Assembly: GCF_009827395.1 (NCBI RefSeq) | Contig: NZ_WTYX01000002.1 | Location: 62,001 to 126,000, forward strand | From: Pontixanthobacter aquaemixtae | Lineage (GTDB): Bacteria > Pseudomonadota > Alphaproteobacteria > Sphingomonadales > Sphingomonadaceae | Length of the DNA stretch: 64,000 nucleotides | Direction of reading: 5' to 3' | In this document: positions 41,984-51,700 of the stretch, one piece after another | How positions within the stretch are numbered: position 1 is the first letter of the stretch | Layout: every line of letters starts with the position of its first letter | Program-made: the position numbers and the translations under genes | The notes under the pieces: generated by a model | Told to the model about the DNA's origin: nothing | The model's database searches: none | The model's input: only the letters and a program-made list of their open reading frames with translations

Positions 41984-44900
41984 TCACGCGCCATCGAGCT
42001 CTCCAAGGTCGATGTCTTTTCCTGCTTTGATTAGATCGTAGATAAGGTTCGTAAGGATGCCGAGGCCTTGCTTGTCTTCTTTGAGTAGATGTGTCGCCAG
42101 AGCACTGTTTGATTTCATCGCACGCACCACCGCGCCTTGAACTGCCCCGGGAAGGCTTCCCTTCAGGGCCTGCTCCTTTGAGTTCTCTTCGACCTGAGCC
42201 CTCACGGTAGTGTTCTCGCGGGTAATCGAAACGATCTGGTTTACGAAACTCGCTTGATCCTTGATTGGGGCTGCTTCACCAAAGATCCCGTTCAATCGTT
42301 CGATAAGCTCCTGCAGGTAGACAGGAAGCTTTCCTGGCGCGTTCGAACCGCCGGCTCCCGTGGGCTTCAGATTCGGATCGGGCTCATCTCCGTTGTTGCC
42401 TTGATCATCGTTCTTTTTGATGTCGTATCCCGTCAAGGAAATACCCATGAGGTCTACATGCTCGGGCGGAACACCGTTGAGGCGGTTGGCCAGAAGTTTC
42501 GTGAAAGCGGCAAAATTCTCCAAACTGGGGTCCCCGAGGTCCAGCAGCTGAGCAATGTACGTGTATGTTCTTGAAAACCTTGCCAGTCCCGATTTGAACT
42601 CGAGCATGCGGCCGATGTTCTCTTCTACCTGCAACCTCTCATGCTCGGCCTTTTTCGCACTGCCTTCATCGCCTGCCTCGGTTGCTTTTAGGAATTCAGT
42701 TTCACAACGAAGAGCTTCCTCGCGCAGGGTTTTAAGGCGGGCATTGAAGAGGTCTGTTGGCCTTTGGGTCGCCGCGAACATCGCCTTGTGGTGGTCTTCC
42801 TTCGCCGTGTCGAAAGTCTTGGCGGTTTCGAACCGCGCCACTTTGAAAGCCTCGATGTCTTCGTCCGAGTAGATACCCTGCTGATCGAGGGTGTCCTTAA
42901 TGTCGTAGACAACGTTCGGGTCCTGAACCTCGGTGATTTGTGCGCCGGAGTCATACTTCTTGAAGGCCGCGCGGATCGTCTCCGGGTCGTTGACAAAATC
43001 TACGACGAAAGTCTCTTCCTTGCCTGGAAAGGTGCGATTGAGGCGCGACAGCGTTTGAACGATCTCGACTTCGTTCGCGATCTTCTTGTCGACATACATG
43101 GCGACAAGCTTCGGCTGATCGAAACCCGTCTGAAATTTGTTGGCCACCAACATGACCCTGAATTCTGGACGATCAAATGCAATCCTGAGGTCTTTGACCT
43201 CAACGCCGGAGTTCATGCTGCTTTCAGTAAATTCAGCATCGTCATCACAAACGAAGAGATCGCCTGAAATCTGCGCGTCGTCAGAATGCATCACATCGGT
43301 GCCACTGAGCTTTCCCGAGAATGCGACCAGCGCGCGAACGCCTTTGTATTGAGGGTTCGCGATGACAAAAGCATCGAAGGCCTTCTTGTAGCGAACTGCC
43401 GCTGCGCGCGAGCTCGTTACCACCATTGCCTTCGCCTTTCCATCAAGGAGAGACGACACATTGTACCGGAAGTGCTCCATGATGAACTGCACCTTCTGAG
43501 TGACGTTCGTAGGGTGCAGGCTCATCCATTTGGCCAATGCGCGTTTGGCTGCTTTGCCGTCTACGCGCTTCTTGTCCTCCAGCTCCTTTCCTAAGTTGAA
43601 CGCAGTCTTGTACGACACATAGCCTCGGAGCACGTCGAGGATGAAGCCCTCGTCGATGGCCTGGCGCATCTCGTATTTGTGGAACGCGCGCGGCAGATTA
43701 TCCGGGCCTGCCGGACGGGACGGGTCCTGTGGCCGTCCGAACAACATCAAGGTCGAGTGTTTCGGCGTCGCAGTGAACGCGAAGTGAGACAGGTTCTTAG
43801 GCCGGGAGCGGCTTTTCTGGATCTCGGTCAAAAGCTCTTCGACCGTCATGTTCGCGGTGTCGTTCGCCGACGAAAGCGCGAGGGTCGCCTGCAGCTTTGA
43901 AGCCGTGCTCCCGGTCTGCGATGTATGCGCCTCATCGATGATCACGGCAAAGCTTCGGTCTTTCAATGAGGTTTCCGTCAGGATCGCTTCCATTGCATGC
44001 GGGAACGTCTGAAGCGTCACCACGATGATCGGAACGCCCTTAAGCATCGCTTCCGTGAGCTGAGCCGTTTTCGTCTTGGAGCTTGTCTCGCGGTCAATTG
44101 CAGCGATCATGCCCTTGCGGTGGTCGATCTGCTGGACGGCGTCTTGTAGCTGGCCATCCAGCACAGTCCGGTCTGTCACGATGATCACCGTGTCAAAGAC
44201 TGCTTTGCCGTCGTTATGGCGCAGTTTGGTTAAGTCGTGGGCAGTCCAGGCAATCGTCGATGTCTTGCCCGATCCCGCACTATGCTCGCAGAGGTAAGCA
44301 TGCCCAGGGCCTTTCTCCTTGGCGTCTGCAATCATCTTGTTGACCGCGTCGTGCTGGTGGAAACGCGGAAAGATCAGTGTCTCCTTGACGGACCAATTGC
44401 CCTTCAGGTCCACCACATCCTTCTTCTCGACATAGACGAAACTATGGAAGATCCGGAGGAAAGCATCTGGCTGGCAAATCTCTTCCCAGAAATAGGCGAC
44501 AGGGTATTCGCCGTCCTCTCTAGGCGGATTGCCACCTTTGCCGTCATGGCCACGATTGAAGGGCAGAAAGTAGGTGTTCTCTCCTGCCAATTTCGTCGAC
44601 ATCCAGATTTCGCTGTCGGACATCGCGAAGTGCACGATTGCACCGCGTTTGAAAGTCAGCAGCGGGTGCTTGCGCCCAGTGGCTGGGTCTTCGGGCAGGC
44701 GGTCGCGCTTGTATTGTTCGCGCGCGCTTTCGGCGGATTGGGTGAAATCAGTTTTGAGTTCGACGGTCGCAACGGGCAGCCCGTTGATGAATAGCCCTAG
44801 ATCGATCGCAAGCTCGCGACCGGGATGGTACTTCAGCTGCGGCACCACACGCAGTCGGTTGGCGGCATAGCGTTCGAGGATTGTCTCGTTGCGCTGGTCC

Positions 44901-45217
44901 TCGGGTGCGGCCTCGGACATTTCGATTTGTCCGCAGCCTGCGATGGAAAAGCCTCGGCGCAAAACCTGGATAGTGCCGTGCTTCTCTAGGGCTCCGTCGA
45001 GACGTGAGAGCAAGGTTTCGCGGGCGCGGTCACCGTTCAAGGCAACGAGTTTGTCCCATTTCGGGCCTTGGGTTTGTTTGATCCAGGCCTCCAGATCCTC
45101 GGTGTAGACGGCAGTGTCCTGGTCAAAGCCTTTTGTGTCGCCGAGCAGCCAGCCCTGTTCCGTCAGCTTTTTGACAATGTAGGCCTCAAGGTGTTTTTCG
45201 TGGTGCAGATCGCTCAT
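41984..45217 (-). CDS. hsdR: Type I restriction endonuclease subunit R
   Basis: A 1077-residue motor/nuclease subunit. Residues 1-250 hold the PD-(D/E)XK nuclease (Asp139 in LAIDLG; ELK 153-155). The helicase follows with Walker A HSAGSGKTS (312-320) and DEAH (428-431). The C-terminal part is helical for HsdM docking. It overlaps hsdS by 4 bp (ATGA). All expected catalytic residues are present. Confidence 0.95.
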   Translation of the reverse strand: MSDLHHEKHLEAYIVKKLTEQGWLLGDTKGFDQDTAVYTEDLEAWIKQTQGPKWDKLVALNGDRARETLLSRLDGALEKHGTIQVLRRGFSIAGCGQIEMSEAAPEDQRNETILERYAANRLRVVPQLKYHPGRELAIDLGLFINGLPVATVELKTDFTQSAESAREQYKRDRLPEDPATGRKHPLLTFKRGAIVHFAMSDSEIWMSTKLAGENTYFLPFNRGHDGKGGNPPREDGEYPVAYFWEEICQPDAFLRIFHSFVYVEKKDVVDLKGNWSVKETLIFPRFHQHDAVNKMIADAKEKGPGHAYLCEHSAGSGKTSTIAWTAHDLTKLRHNDGKAVFDTVIIVTDRTVLDGQLQDAVQQIDHRKGMIAAIDRETSSKTKTAQLTEAMLKGVPIIVVTLQTFPHAMEAILTETSLKDRSFAVIIDEAHTSQTGSTASKLQATLALSSANDTANMTVEELLTEIQKSRSRPKNLSHFAFTATPKHSTLMLFGRPQDPSRPAGPDNLPRAFHKYEMRQAIDEGFILDVLRGYVSYKTAFNLGKELEDKKRVDGKAAKRALAKWMSLHPTNVTQKVQFIMEHFRYNVSSLLDGKAKAMVVTSSRAAAVRYKKAFDAFVIANPQYKGVRALVAFSGKLSGTDVMHSDDAQISGDLFVCDDDAEFTESSMNSGVEVKDLRIAFDRPEFRVMLVANKFQTGFDQPKLVAMYVDKKIANEVEIVQTLSRLNRTFPGKEETFVVDFVNDPETIRAAFKKYDSGAQITEVQDPNVVYDIKDTLDQQGIYSDEDIEAFKVARFETAKTFDTAKEDHHKAMFAATQRPTDLFNARLKTLREEALRCETEFLKATEAGDEGSAKKAEHERLQVEENIGRMLEFKSGLARFSRTYTYIAQLLDLGDPSLENFAAFTKLLANRLNGVPPEHVDLMGISLTGYDIKKNDDQGNNGDEPDPNLKPTGAGGSNAPGKLPVYLQELIERLNGIFGEAAPIKDQASFVNQIVSITRENTTVRAQVEENSKEQALKGSLPGAVQGAVVRAMKSNSALATHLLKEDKQGLGILTNLIYDLIKAGKDIDLGELDGA

Positions 45218-46521
45218 GCTGCGGCCCTCACATCAATCTTGCCGGTCACCGCCGCCGTGATGAGCGCCGCGCGTTTCTCTTTCAAAAGCGCGATGGAGCG
45301 CTCGGTTTTTTCAATCAAATCTCGAATTCGATCCAATTCGCGGTCAATCCGGTTCGCAATAGCTTCTTGTTCATCCATAGGTGGCAGAAAGACCGGCAAC
45401 TCCAAAAATTTCTCTGGTTCCAGACGCCATTGATCGGTCCGAATACCGTTGGAAATCAAGCGATAAACCCACGGCATCGGCTTCGCGCGAAGGTAATGGT
45501 GCATATATCGTGGGTTGTGCTCGCCAATAGGCTTCATCACCAGATAGTCAGGAGAGGTGATGCCCAAGAAGGGAGAAATCCCCATTGAGCCCTGCCATGC
45601 CTTCATCTTGTTGATCGCTAGGTCGTTTGGTTCGACCAGCTGATATTTGGACAGGTCCTCTGGCGTCTTGTTGATGTTGTCGCTCCGCGAAGCTTTCTCG
45701 ATGACGCCAAACTCACGATAGACTGACAGAACGGTCAGGTCGTCAAACCCTTGGCGTTTGACCTGTTTGAAATGGTTTTTCATGCGCGCACGTTGCCAAT
45801 GGGCAGGCACGACGCCCCGCCATTCGACGCCGCTGTCCTTCGTAGGTGCAGTGGCATCGATACCCCGCCGCACGAAGTGTGCGATCATGGATTTTTCTTT
45901 GTCATTCAGCAGCGCGATGAAGCGCGTCTTCTTCTCAATCAACCCATCAATCTGCCCGGTCTCGCTCCTGAGCATCTCGACAATTTGGCGACGTTCTCCG
46001 AACGGAGGAAGCAAGACAACAATGCTCTTGATCGTATCTTGATCTAGACCGAAGCGAGTGACACCCGGAGTATCGACATAGAGCTGAGCTTTATTGATCT
46101 GCGACATGATCGAGTACTGCAAGTATGCGGCGGTGATCGGGTCAGATGCTCGGATCACTGACAAATGGTAGCCGCATACCACGCCCGGCATGTCTTCCAT
46201 CACAAGTGAGGGGACGCCTATGTCGGCAGGATCTTCTGAGTCCTTGGTAATGATGACATCGCCTTCACGAAGCTGGAATTTCTTGATTTCTTCTGGTGTT
46301 GCCGTGGCTTCCATAAACTCGAGCTCAGGCTCGATGCGCTCATTGTAATAGACATCCGTATAATTGCAGAGCCGGACAGGGACCTGACCCTCGTATGACT
46401 TCTTGTCGACGTTGCTGTTTGAAACATTCGCCACAAAGCGTAGCCGCGTTTCGGTCCAGTTCTTTGGAATGGCATCAAGCCACAAATGCGAAGCCGGTTT
46501 GGTTTGTCTCGACGTCTTCAT
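45214..46521 (-). CDS. hsdS: Type I restriction-modification specificity subunit S
   Basis: A 435-residue specificity subunit with two target-recognition domains. Each ends in the typical conserved helix: LPPFGERRQIVEMLRSETGQ (central, about 170-190) and LPPMDEQEAIANRIDRELDR (near residue 380), followed by coiled coils. The two domains define the bipartite recognition site, which cannot be deduced from sequence. It overlaps hsdM and hsdR by 4 bp each. Confidence 0.93.
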   Translation of the reverse strand: MKTSRQTKPASHLWLDAIPKNWTETRLRFVANVSNSNVDKKSYEGQVPVRLCNYTDVYYNERIEPELEFMEATATPEEIKKFQLREGDVIITKDSEDPADIGVPSLVMEDMPGVVCGYHLSVIRASDPITAAYLQYSIMSQINKAQLYVDTPGVTRFGLDQDTIKSIVVLLPPFGERRQIVEMLRSETGQIDGLIEKKTRFIALLNDKEKSMIAHFVRRGIDATAPTKDSGVEWRGVVPAHWQRARMKNHFKQVKRQGFDDLTVLSVYREFGVIEKASRSDNINKTPEDLSKYQLVEPNDLAINKMKAWQGSMGISPFLGITSPDYLVMKPIGEHNPRYMHHYLRAKPMPWVYRLISNGIRTDQWRLEPEKFLELPVFLPPMDEQEAIANRIDRELDRIRDLIEKTERSIALLKEKRAALITAAVTGKIDVRAAA

Positions 46522-48590
46522 TCCGTCACCTCAGCCAAGACTTCAGCAATCGAGGCCTCGATGGCCTTCAGCTCCGCATCGATCTCGTCCAGATCGCGCG
46601 GCGGCACGTATTCATAGAAATAGCGGTTGAAGTTGATCTCATAGCCGACGATCCCGATGTACCCATCGGTCTCATCCACGTAGGTCTCGTCGATATAGGC
46701 GTCATGGGCATGGGGCGTTACCTCGGTTGCGAGGTAGTTATAGATATCGGTGCCCATGGGCACGTTTTCATAATCCGTCAGATCATCGTCGGGGATCAGG
46801 TTGCCCTTCTTGTCCTTCACCGGGTCCAGATCTTCATCCCGCACGCCAAAGGCCTTTTGAAAAGCTTTGATCAGCCCCGCATCGGCTTTGCCGAGGCTCG
46901 CGTCCTTCTTCGCCGCCGCCTTGGCAAAGCTGTCGATCCAGTGCCAGTCATGATCGGTGCCTGCATGCTTCGCCAACACCTCTTGCCAGCCTTGCTGCTG
47001 GTCATCGGTGCGCTTTTCCCAAGCCTTGTGTTCGGCCAGCGTTTCAAACCCGGCGTCTGACACAACGATCTTGTGGCGCAGTGGACGCAGCACCTTGATG
47101 CGGCGATAGCCGAATTCCTGCGCGTCGAGGATGAGGCTTTTCTTGGTGGGTTCGAAATCGGCATAGAGCTGAACGATATCGCGGATTTGATCTTCACCGA
47201 TCTTGCGCCGCTTGTTGCCCTCGCTTTTGCGGAGCGGCTCAAACATCTCGGTCGCATCGATTAGCTGAACCTTGCCACGCCGGGCTTCCGGCTTGCGGTT
47301 CGACAAAACCCAGATGTAGGTGCCGATCCCTGTACGGAAGAAGATCTCGGTCGGCAGGGCTATGATGGCTTCAACTACGTCTTGCTCAAGCAGATGCCGG
47401 CGGATTTCGGATTCACCCTGGCCGGCATTGCCGTTGAAAAGCGGGGAGCCAGACAGCACGATCGCCGCGCGCCCGCCACCTTTTTCCGGATCTTCAAGCT
47501 TGCTGAGAAGGTGTAAGAGGAACAGCATCGAGCCGTCGCTGACGCGCGGCAGTTTGGGGCCGAAGCGCCCCTCGAATTTTTGGTCTCGGTGTTCGCGTAC
47601 TACTTCGGCCTGGTCCAACTCCCACTTTTTGCCGAACGGCGGGTTTGAAACGCAGTAGTGGAATTTGTCGTGGCGGAATTTGTCGGCTGAGAGAGTACTA
47701 CCAAGCTTGATGTTCTGGGACAGGTCGCGGCCGGGGTCGGACTTGAGCGTCTTCAGAAGCATACTCGCAAGACAGACAGCGTGAGTTTCTGATTCCAATT
47801 CCTGGCCGTAAGGCACAAGGGTCGGGGCGGTGCCATAACGATCCTGCAGTGACTGAACGTGCTCCATCCCGTCCGAGATGAAGCCGCCTGTGCCGATCGT
47901 GGGGTCATAGAGGGTCCGAATGATGCCAGGGTTGTCGATGAACATCTGGTCATCAGGTTCGAGCAACAGCTCTATGCCCAGATGGACCACATCACGAGGC
48001 GTCATAAAATCCTCGGCTGCTTCGTTAACCTCCGCCCCGAACCGGCGGATCAGGTGTTCATAGACGTTGGACATGGTCCGCTCTGGAACGGCGTCGGGAT
48101 GCAGATCGATGGCAGCGAAGTTCTGGCAGATTTTGTAAAGAACGCCCTTCTTGTCCATCTGGCTGATTGTGTTGATGAAATCGAACTGCTCGAAGATGAT
48201 ACGCGCATTGCCAGAGAACTTTGCGATATAGTCTTCAAGGTTCTGACGTGTTCGGCCAGAGCCCAGCGATACCAGACTGTAGCTGGAAGTGTTGTAGAAC
48301 GGATAACCGGTTGCCTGACGAAGAATGACATCGACATCGAGCCCGTTTTCGACGGCCATTTTGTGCATCTTGGCGGTCTCTTCTCGAGTGGGCTCAAGAA
48401 CACACTCCAGACGACGTAGAAGCGTGAAAGGCAAAATGATTTTGCCGAAATCGACATGTTTGAAATTGCCCCAAAGATCATCCGCATTTTTCCAAATGAA
48501 ATCGGCGAGAGATGTGTGAGTGTTGTTGGCCTTAGCGGTTGTAGTCGTCTTGGTATTCAATGCTTGGGTTTCTTTCCGATTGAGCGTCAA
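46518..48590 (-). CDS. hsdM: Type I restriction-modification methyltransferase subunit M
   Basis: A 690-residue N6-adenine methyltransferase. The HsdM N-terminal domain (about 25-190; SLADFIWKNADDLWGNFK) is followed by the SAM motif DPTIGTGGF (229-237) and the catalytic NPPFG (316-320). The start used is TTG at 48590, whose TTGA overlaps the stop of a small upstream ORF; another in-frame TTG is 10 codons later and no ATG precedes the conserved domain. The long C-terminal extension (500-690) is usual for this subfamily. Confidence 0.92.
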   Translation of the reverse strand: MTLNRKETQALNTKTTTTAKANNTHTSLADFIWKNADDLWGNFKHVDFGKIILPFTLLRRLECVLEPTREETAKMHKMAVENGLDVDVILRQATGYPFYNTSSYSLVSLGSGRTRQNLEDYIAKFSGNARIIFEQFDFINTISQMDKKGVLYKICQNFAAIDLHPDAVPERTMSNVYEHLIRRFGAEVNEAAEDFMTPRDVVHLGIELLLEPDDQMFIDNPGIIRTLYDPTIGTGGFISDGMEHVQSLQDRYGTAPTLVPYGQELESETHAVCLASMLLKTLKSDPGRDLSQNIKLGSTLSADKFRHDKFHYCVSNPPFGKKWELDQAEVVREHRDQKFEGRFGPKLPRVSDGSMLFLLHLLSKLEDPEKGGGRAAIVLSGSPLFNGNAGQGESEIRRHLLEQDVVEAIIALPTEIFFRTGIGTYIWVLSNRKPEARRGKVQLIDATEMFEPLRKSEGNKRRKIGEDQIRDIVQLYADFEPTKKSLILDAQEFGYRRIKVLRPLRHKIVVSDAGFETLAEHKAWEKRTDDQQQGWQEVLAKHAGTDHDWHWIDSFAKAAAKKDASLGKADAGLIKAFQKAFGVRDEDLDPVKDKKGNLIPDDDLTDYENVPMGTDIYNYLATEVTPHAHDAYIDETYVDETDGYIGIVGYEINFNRYFYEYVPPRDLDEIDAELKAIEASIAEVLAEVTE

Positions 48591-48733
48591 ACGTAGATGC
48601 TCGAGGAGTGACTGAAGTTCTTTAGCCGGGTTTTGCCTGCTTCTGCACGGCCAAACAATCTGGTCTGCTCCGCTTCTTCAAGGACGGCGTTGTGCCTAAT
48701 CCAATCGATCGGGCGGACTGCTCGAAGCTTCAT
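48587..48733 (-). CDS. Possible 48-residue basic protein between druE and hsdM
   Basis: An ATG at 48733 opens a 48-codon frame with a basic, helix-prone product (MKLRAVRPIDWIRHNAV..., ending SSSIYV). Its TGA overlaps the TTG of hsdM as TTGA, the same style of coupling as the rest of this cluster, and it begins 29 bp after the druE stop. Codon use looks coding. No family was recognised. It could be a real leader peptide or a remnant of a longer gene. Confidence 0.4.
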   Translation of the reverse strand: MKLRAVRPIDWIRHNAVLEEAEQTRLFGRAEAGKTRLKNFSHSSSIYV

Positions 48734-48762
48734 CGTCGAGAGATTTGAGAAAAGATCGACGC

Positions 48763-51700
48763 TCAATTCGCGTCTCTCTTCACGGCAAAGTAGCTCTCTC
48801 CCACGCCAGAAACAGCAGCCCTTGAGCGCAAAAGCTCACTCGCCTGTGCAGCGGGTGCCGAACGAAAGTCATGGCGCGGCGGGCTGCCGGCTATGCGCCA
48901 ATATCCAAACCCTTGGTCGAGCAGCACGAGGACCTTTTGACAATCGGCGTATTCAAGCTCGAGCTTGCGGCCATGGTCAGAATTTTCCGTGACTTGAAGA
49001 TCGACATCGAGACCAAGCTTTTCGCCCAATAGCTCGGCGACCTCCGCCCGGTCGTCTTCATATTCCCAGTCATGGAATATCCGGTGGGGTGACCGATCAT
49101 TCCTCAGTCGCTGGACCAGGATATCGACTTCAACCGGGCTACTGGCTCTAAGGTCAGCGGCCAGAGCTTCGCAGGTGCGCAGGAAGAGGAGCATGGGTAG
49201 AGGCGCATTGAGATACCGGTCGGTGTAGGTGATCCGCACAAGACTGCCGGGCTTCCAAACTCCAGCCGCTTCCATTTGCTGCTTCAGTTTCGAGCCAAAG
49301 CGTTTGCCAAACTGGCCAACTTGGCATTGCCCAAAACCTTGCATCAGCTCGACCTGGTCTCCAGCCGCAATTTGTCGTTCCAAGTCTTCAGGGTTGACCG
49401 GCTTGTAGGCGGTGGGGCCGCTGAGAGTGCCGGCAACGACAGCATGCGTCTCACCCAGGCCCCATCGCTCTCCCGGCTGCGCCGCGTTCGCATCGCGTGA
49501 GAAGAACCCTGTGGTACGATCAGGCGAGATCAATTCAGCCAAGCGTTTGCTCTCGGAGGGCGCTTCTTCTCCTTTACCCAAGGCCAGAGAGAATTCGAAC
49601 CGCACCGAGGCATCGCGCAAGAAGCGCCGTTCGACCTCTTCGAACTTATCAAAGGAACTTGGATCAAGCACGAGCGTCACCGGAACGCCGCGCGCTGAGG
49701 CGGCAGAAAAGAAGGTGCGCATCTTGGTCGAAGTCAGCTCTGCCAGATCGAACACGGTGGGCAACAGGACCGAAATGCTGTCTCCGTTTCGCGCTCTCAA
49801 AAGGAGTGTGTTTGCCGCGTCATTGATTGCCCTGGCGTCGGGGAACGCACGATCTTCCTGCGGCAGTTCAGCATTCGTCTCAAGAAACGCCTGGACCGCG
49901 ATGAGAGCAGACCGCCGGTCGAGGCGTCCCTGCTGCTTGTAGAGATCGGCAGCCAGGACGCAGGCCGAACACCCCATCTCGCATTCCTTGGGACAATCGA
50001 GAACACGGGCCGCCCGTTCGAAGACATGATAGATGTCATCGAGAAGTCTCGGAGCGTATCCGGCACCTCCAGATGCCTCATCGAAGATATAGACCGATGG
50101 CACTCTGCGACCGAGCTTGCCGTCTCGAGCTGCCACGGAAATTCCAAGCTCGCGCGGCTCGATTCCAAGCCAGCGCGCAAGACTCTCGCGCAAGGCTGCG
50201 CCAAGCGCCCAGGCCGCGCCGTCACTTTCCAGCCCAGGCAATTGCAGCTCAACCACATCGGTGAGAACTTCATGGCCCAGCGCGAGAGCGCTCGTGATCG
50301 CAAAACCTTCGTCATTGCCCGGACAGCGGTCTACCGCCTTTCGGTTCCTGGGCGTGAGTGGCCGATGATCTTTGAGAGCGTCTGTCCCGGCATCCCCAGC
50401 GCGCCCGCATTCCAGGCAAATCTCGTAACCCTGGTCGTTGGGTCCACGCGAATGATGGTAGATGTAGCCTTCATGCGAAGCACGGATCCGGCCGGTTTCG
50501 GGCTGCAGCATGGGTTGCCACAGGGCATCACCGACACTGACCTTCGGTGACTTGGGTTCGATGTAGACAGCCTGATCGGTGTCGGCATGCGGCTGTGCGT
50601 TCCAGTCGACACGGAACCCGGCCGGTTCAAGAAACTGCTCAATGGTAATGCTTCGTTCGCCGCAATGGGCACACTGGTCTGGCATCTGATGATCGCTGCC
50701 CGCCCCACCACAATGGTCGCACCACCAGGCCCAACGAAGGTTCTGCGGCTCACGCTGGCCACTGTCGATCGGGCTAAGCCAGTTGAGGGTGACCCCGTCC
50801 GATTTCCAAACCAGCCCGTCAACGACGACCTCTGCCCCCGGCGCATACTCCCGAATGGCGATATCGGCGTTGCGCGTCGGGCATTCATAGCGCCGATCAC
50901 GCGCACCTTCCTCTTCCGAACGATTGCGCTCCTGCGCCTTCTGCGTCTCGGCACACAGGGTATCAAACGGGACAACTGATGTCGGAAAACCGCTTCCAGG
51001 GATAAGCGAGCGATTGGCGAGCTCCTTCAAGAGGAACTCCTTGCACAAGCGCCGTGCCTGAAACTCGATCGCCTTCTTTGCCGGTCCTTCGAGCGCGTCC
51101 GAGTCTTCCTTTAGGCGCTGCCATGTACGACGGAAATTCACAGCTTCCCGCCCAAACATCTCCGCCGTATGCCCCCGGACTTCGGTGTCGTATTCGAGAC
51201 CAGTTCCTCTGAGGAGCCGCAGCAGACCTTCCTCGGTAGCGGATGCCGTCGATGGTCGATCGAGCCATTCGCAAAAGGCGTCCACGGGAGCGAGACCTTC
51301 GAACGGACGAAGGTCAGCGCGACAGCCGAAGAAATCCCCGGTCTTGGTCCGGGCAAACTCCCCCTCAACCTCGCGAAACCATTGAGCGAGAAGATAGGCG
51401 TTCGCGTGACGTTGCGCGATCCGATCTGAATCAAGCGATACGCGTGGCGATGCGAGTTTGCGGCGCAAATAGCCCGCTGGATCGGCAAACGTCTCAAGAT
51501 CTAGAGGCGTGTTGCGGGCAATTGTAAGACTTGTCGAAAAGCCCTGTCCGCGGCGGCCCGCCCGACCGGCCCGCTGATTGTAGTTGGCGATCGAGGGTGG
51601 AACATTGGTCATCAGCACGGCTTCGATCGAGCCGATGTCGACACCCATTTCCATGGTGGTCGAGCAGGCGAGCAGGTTGATATCGCCTTCCTTGAACTGC

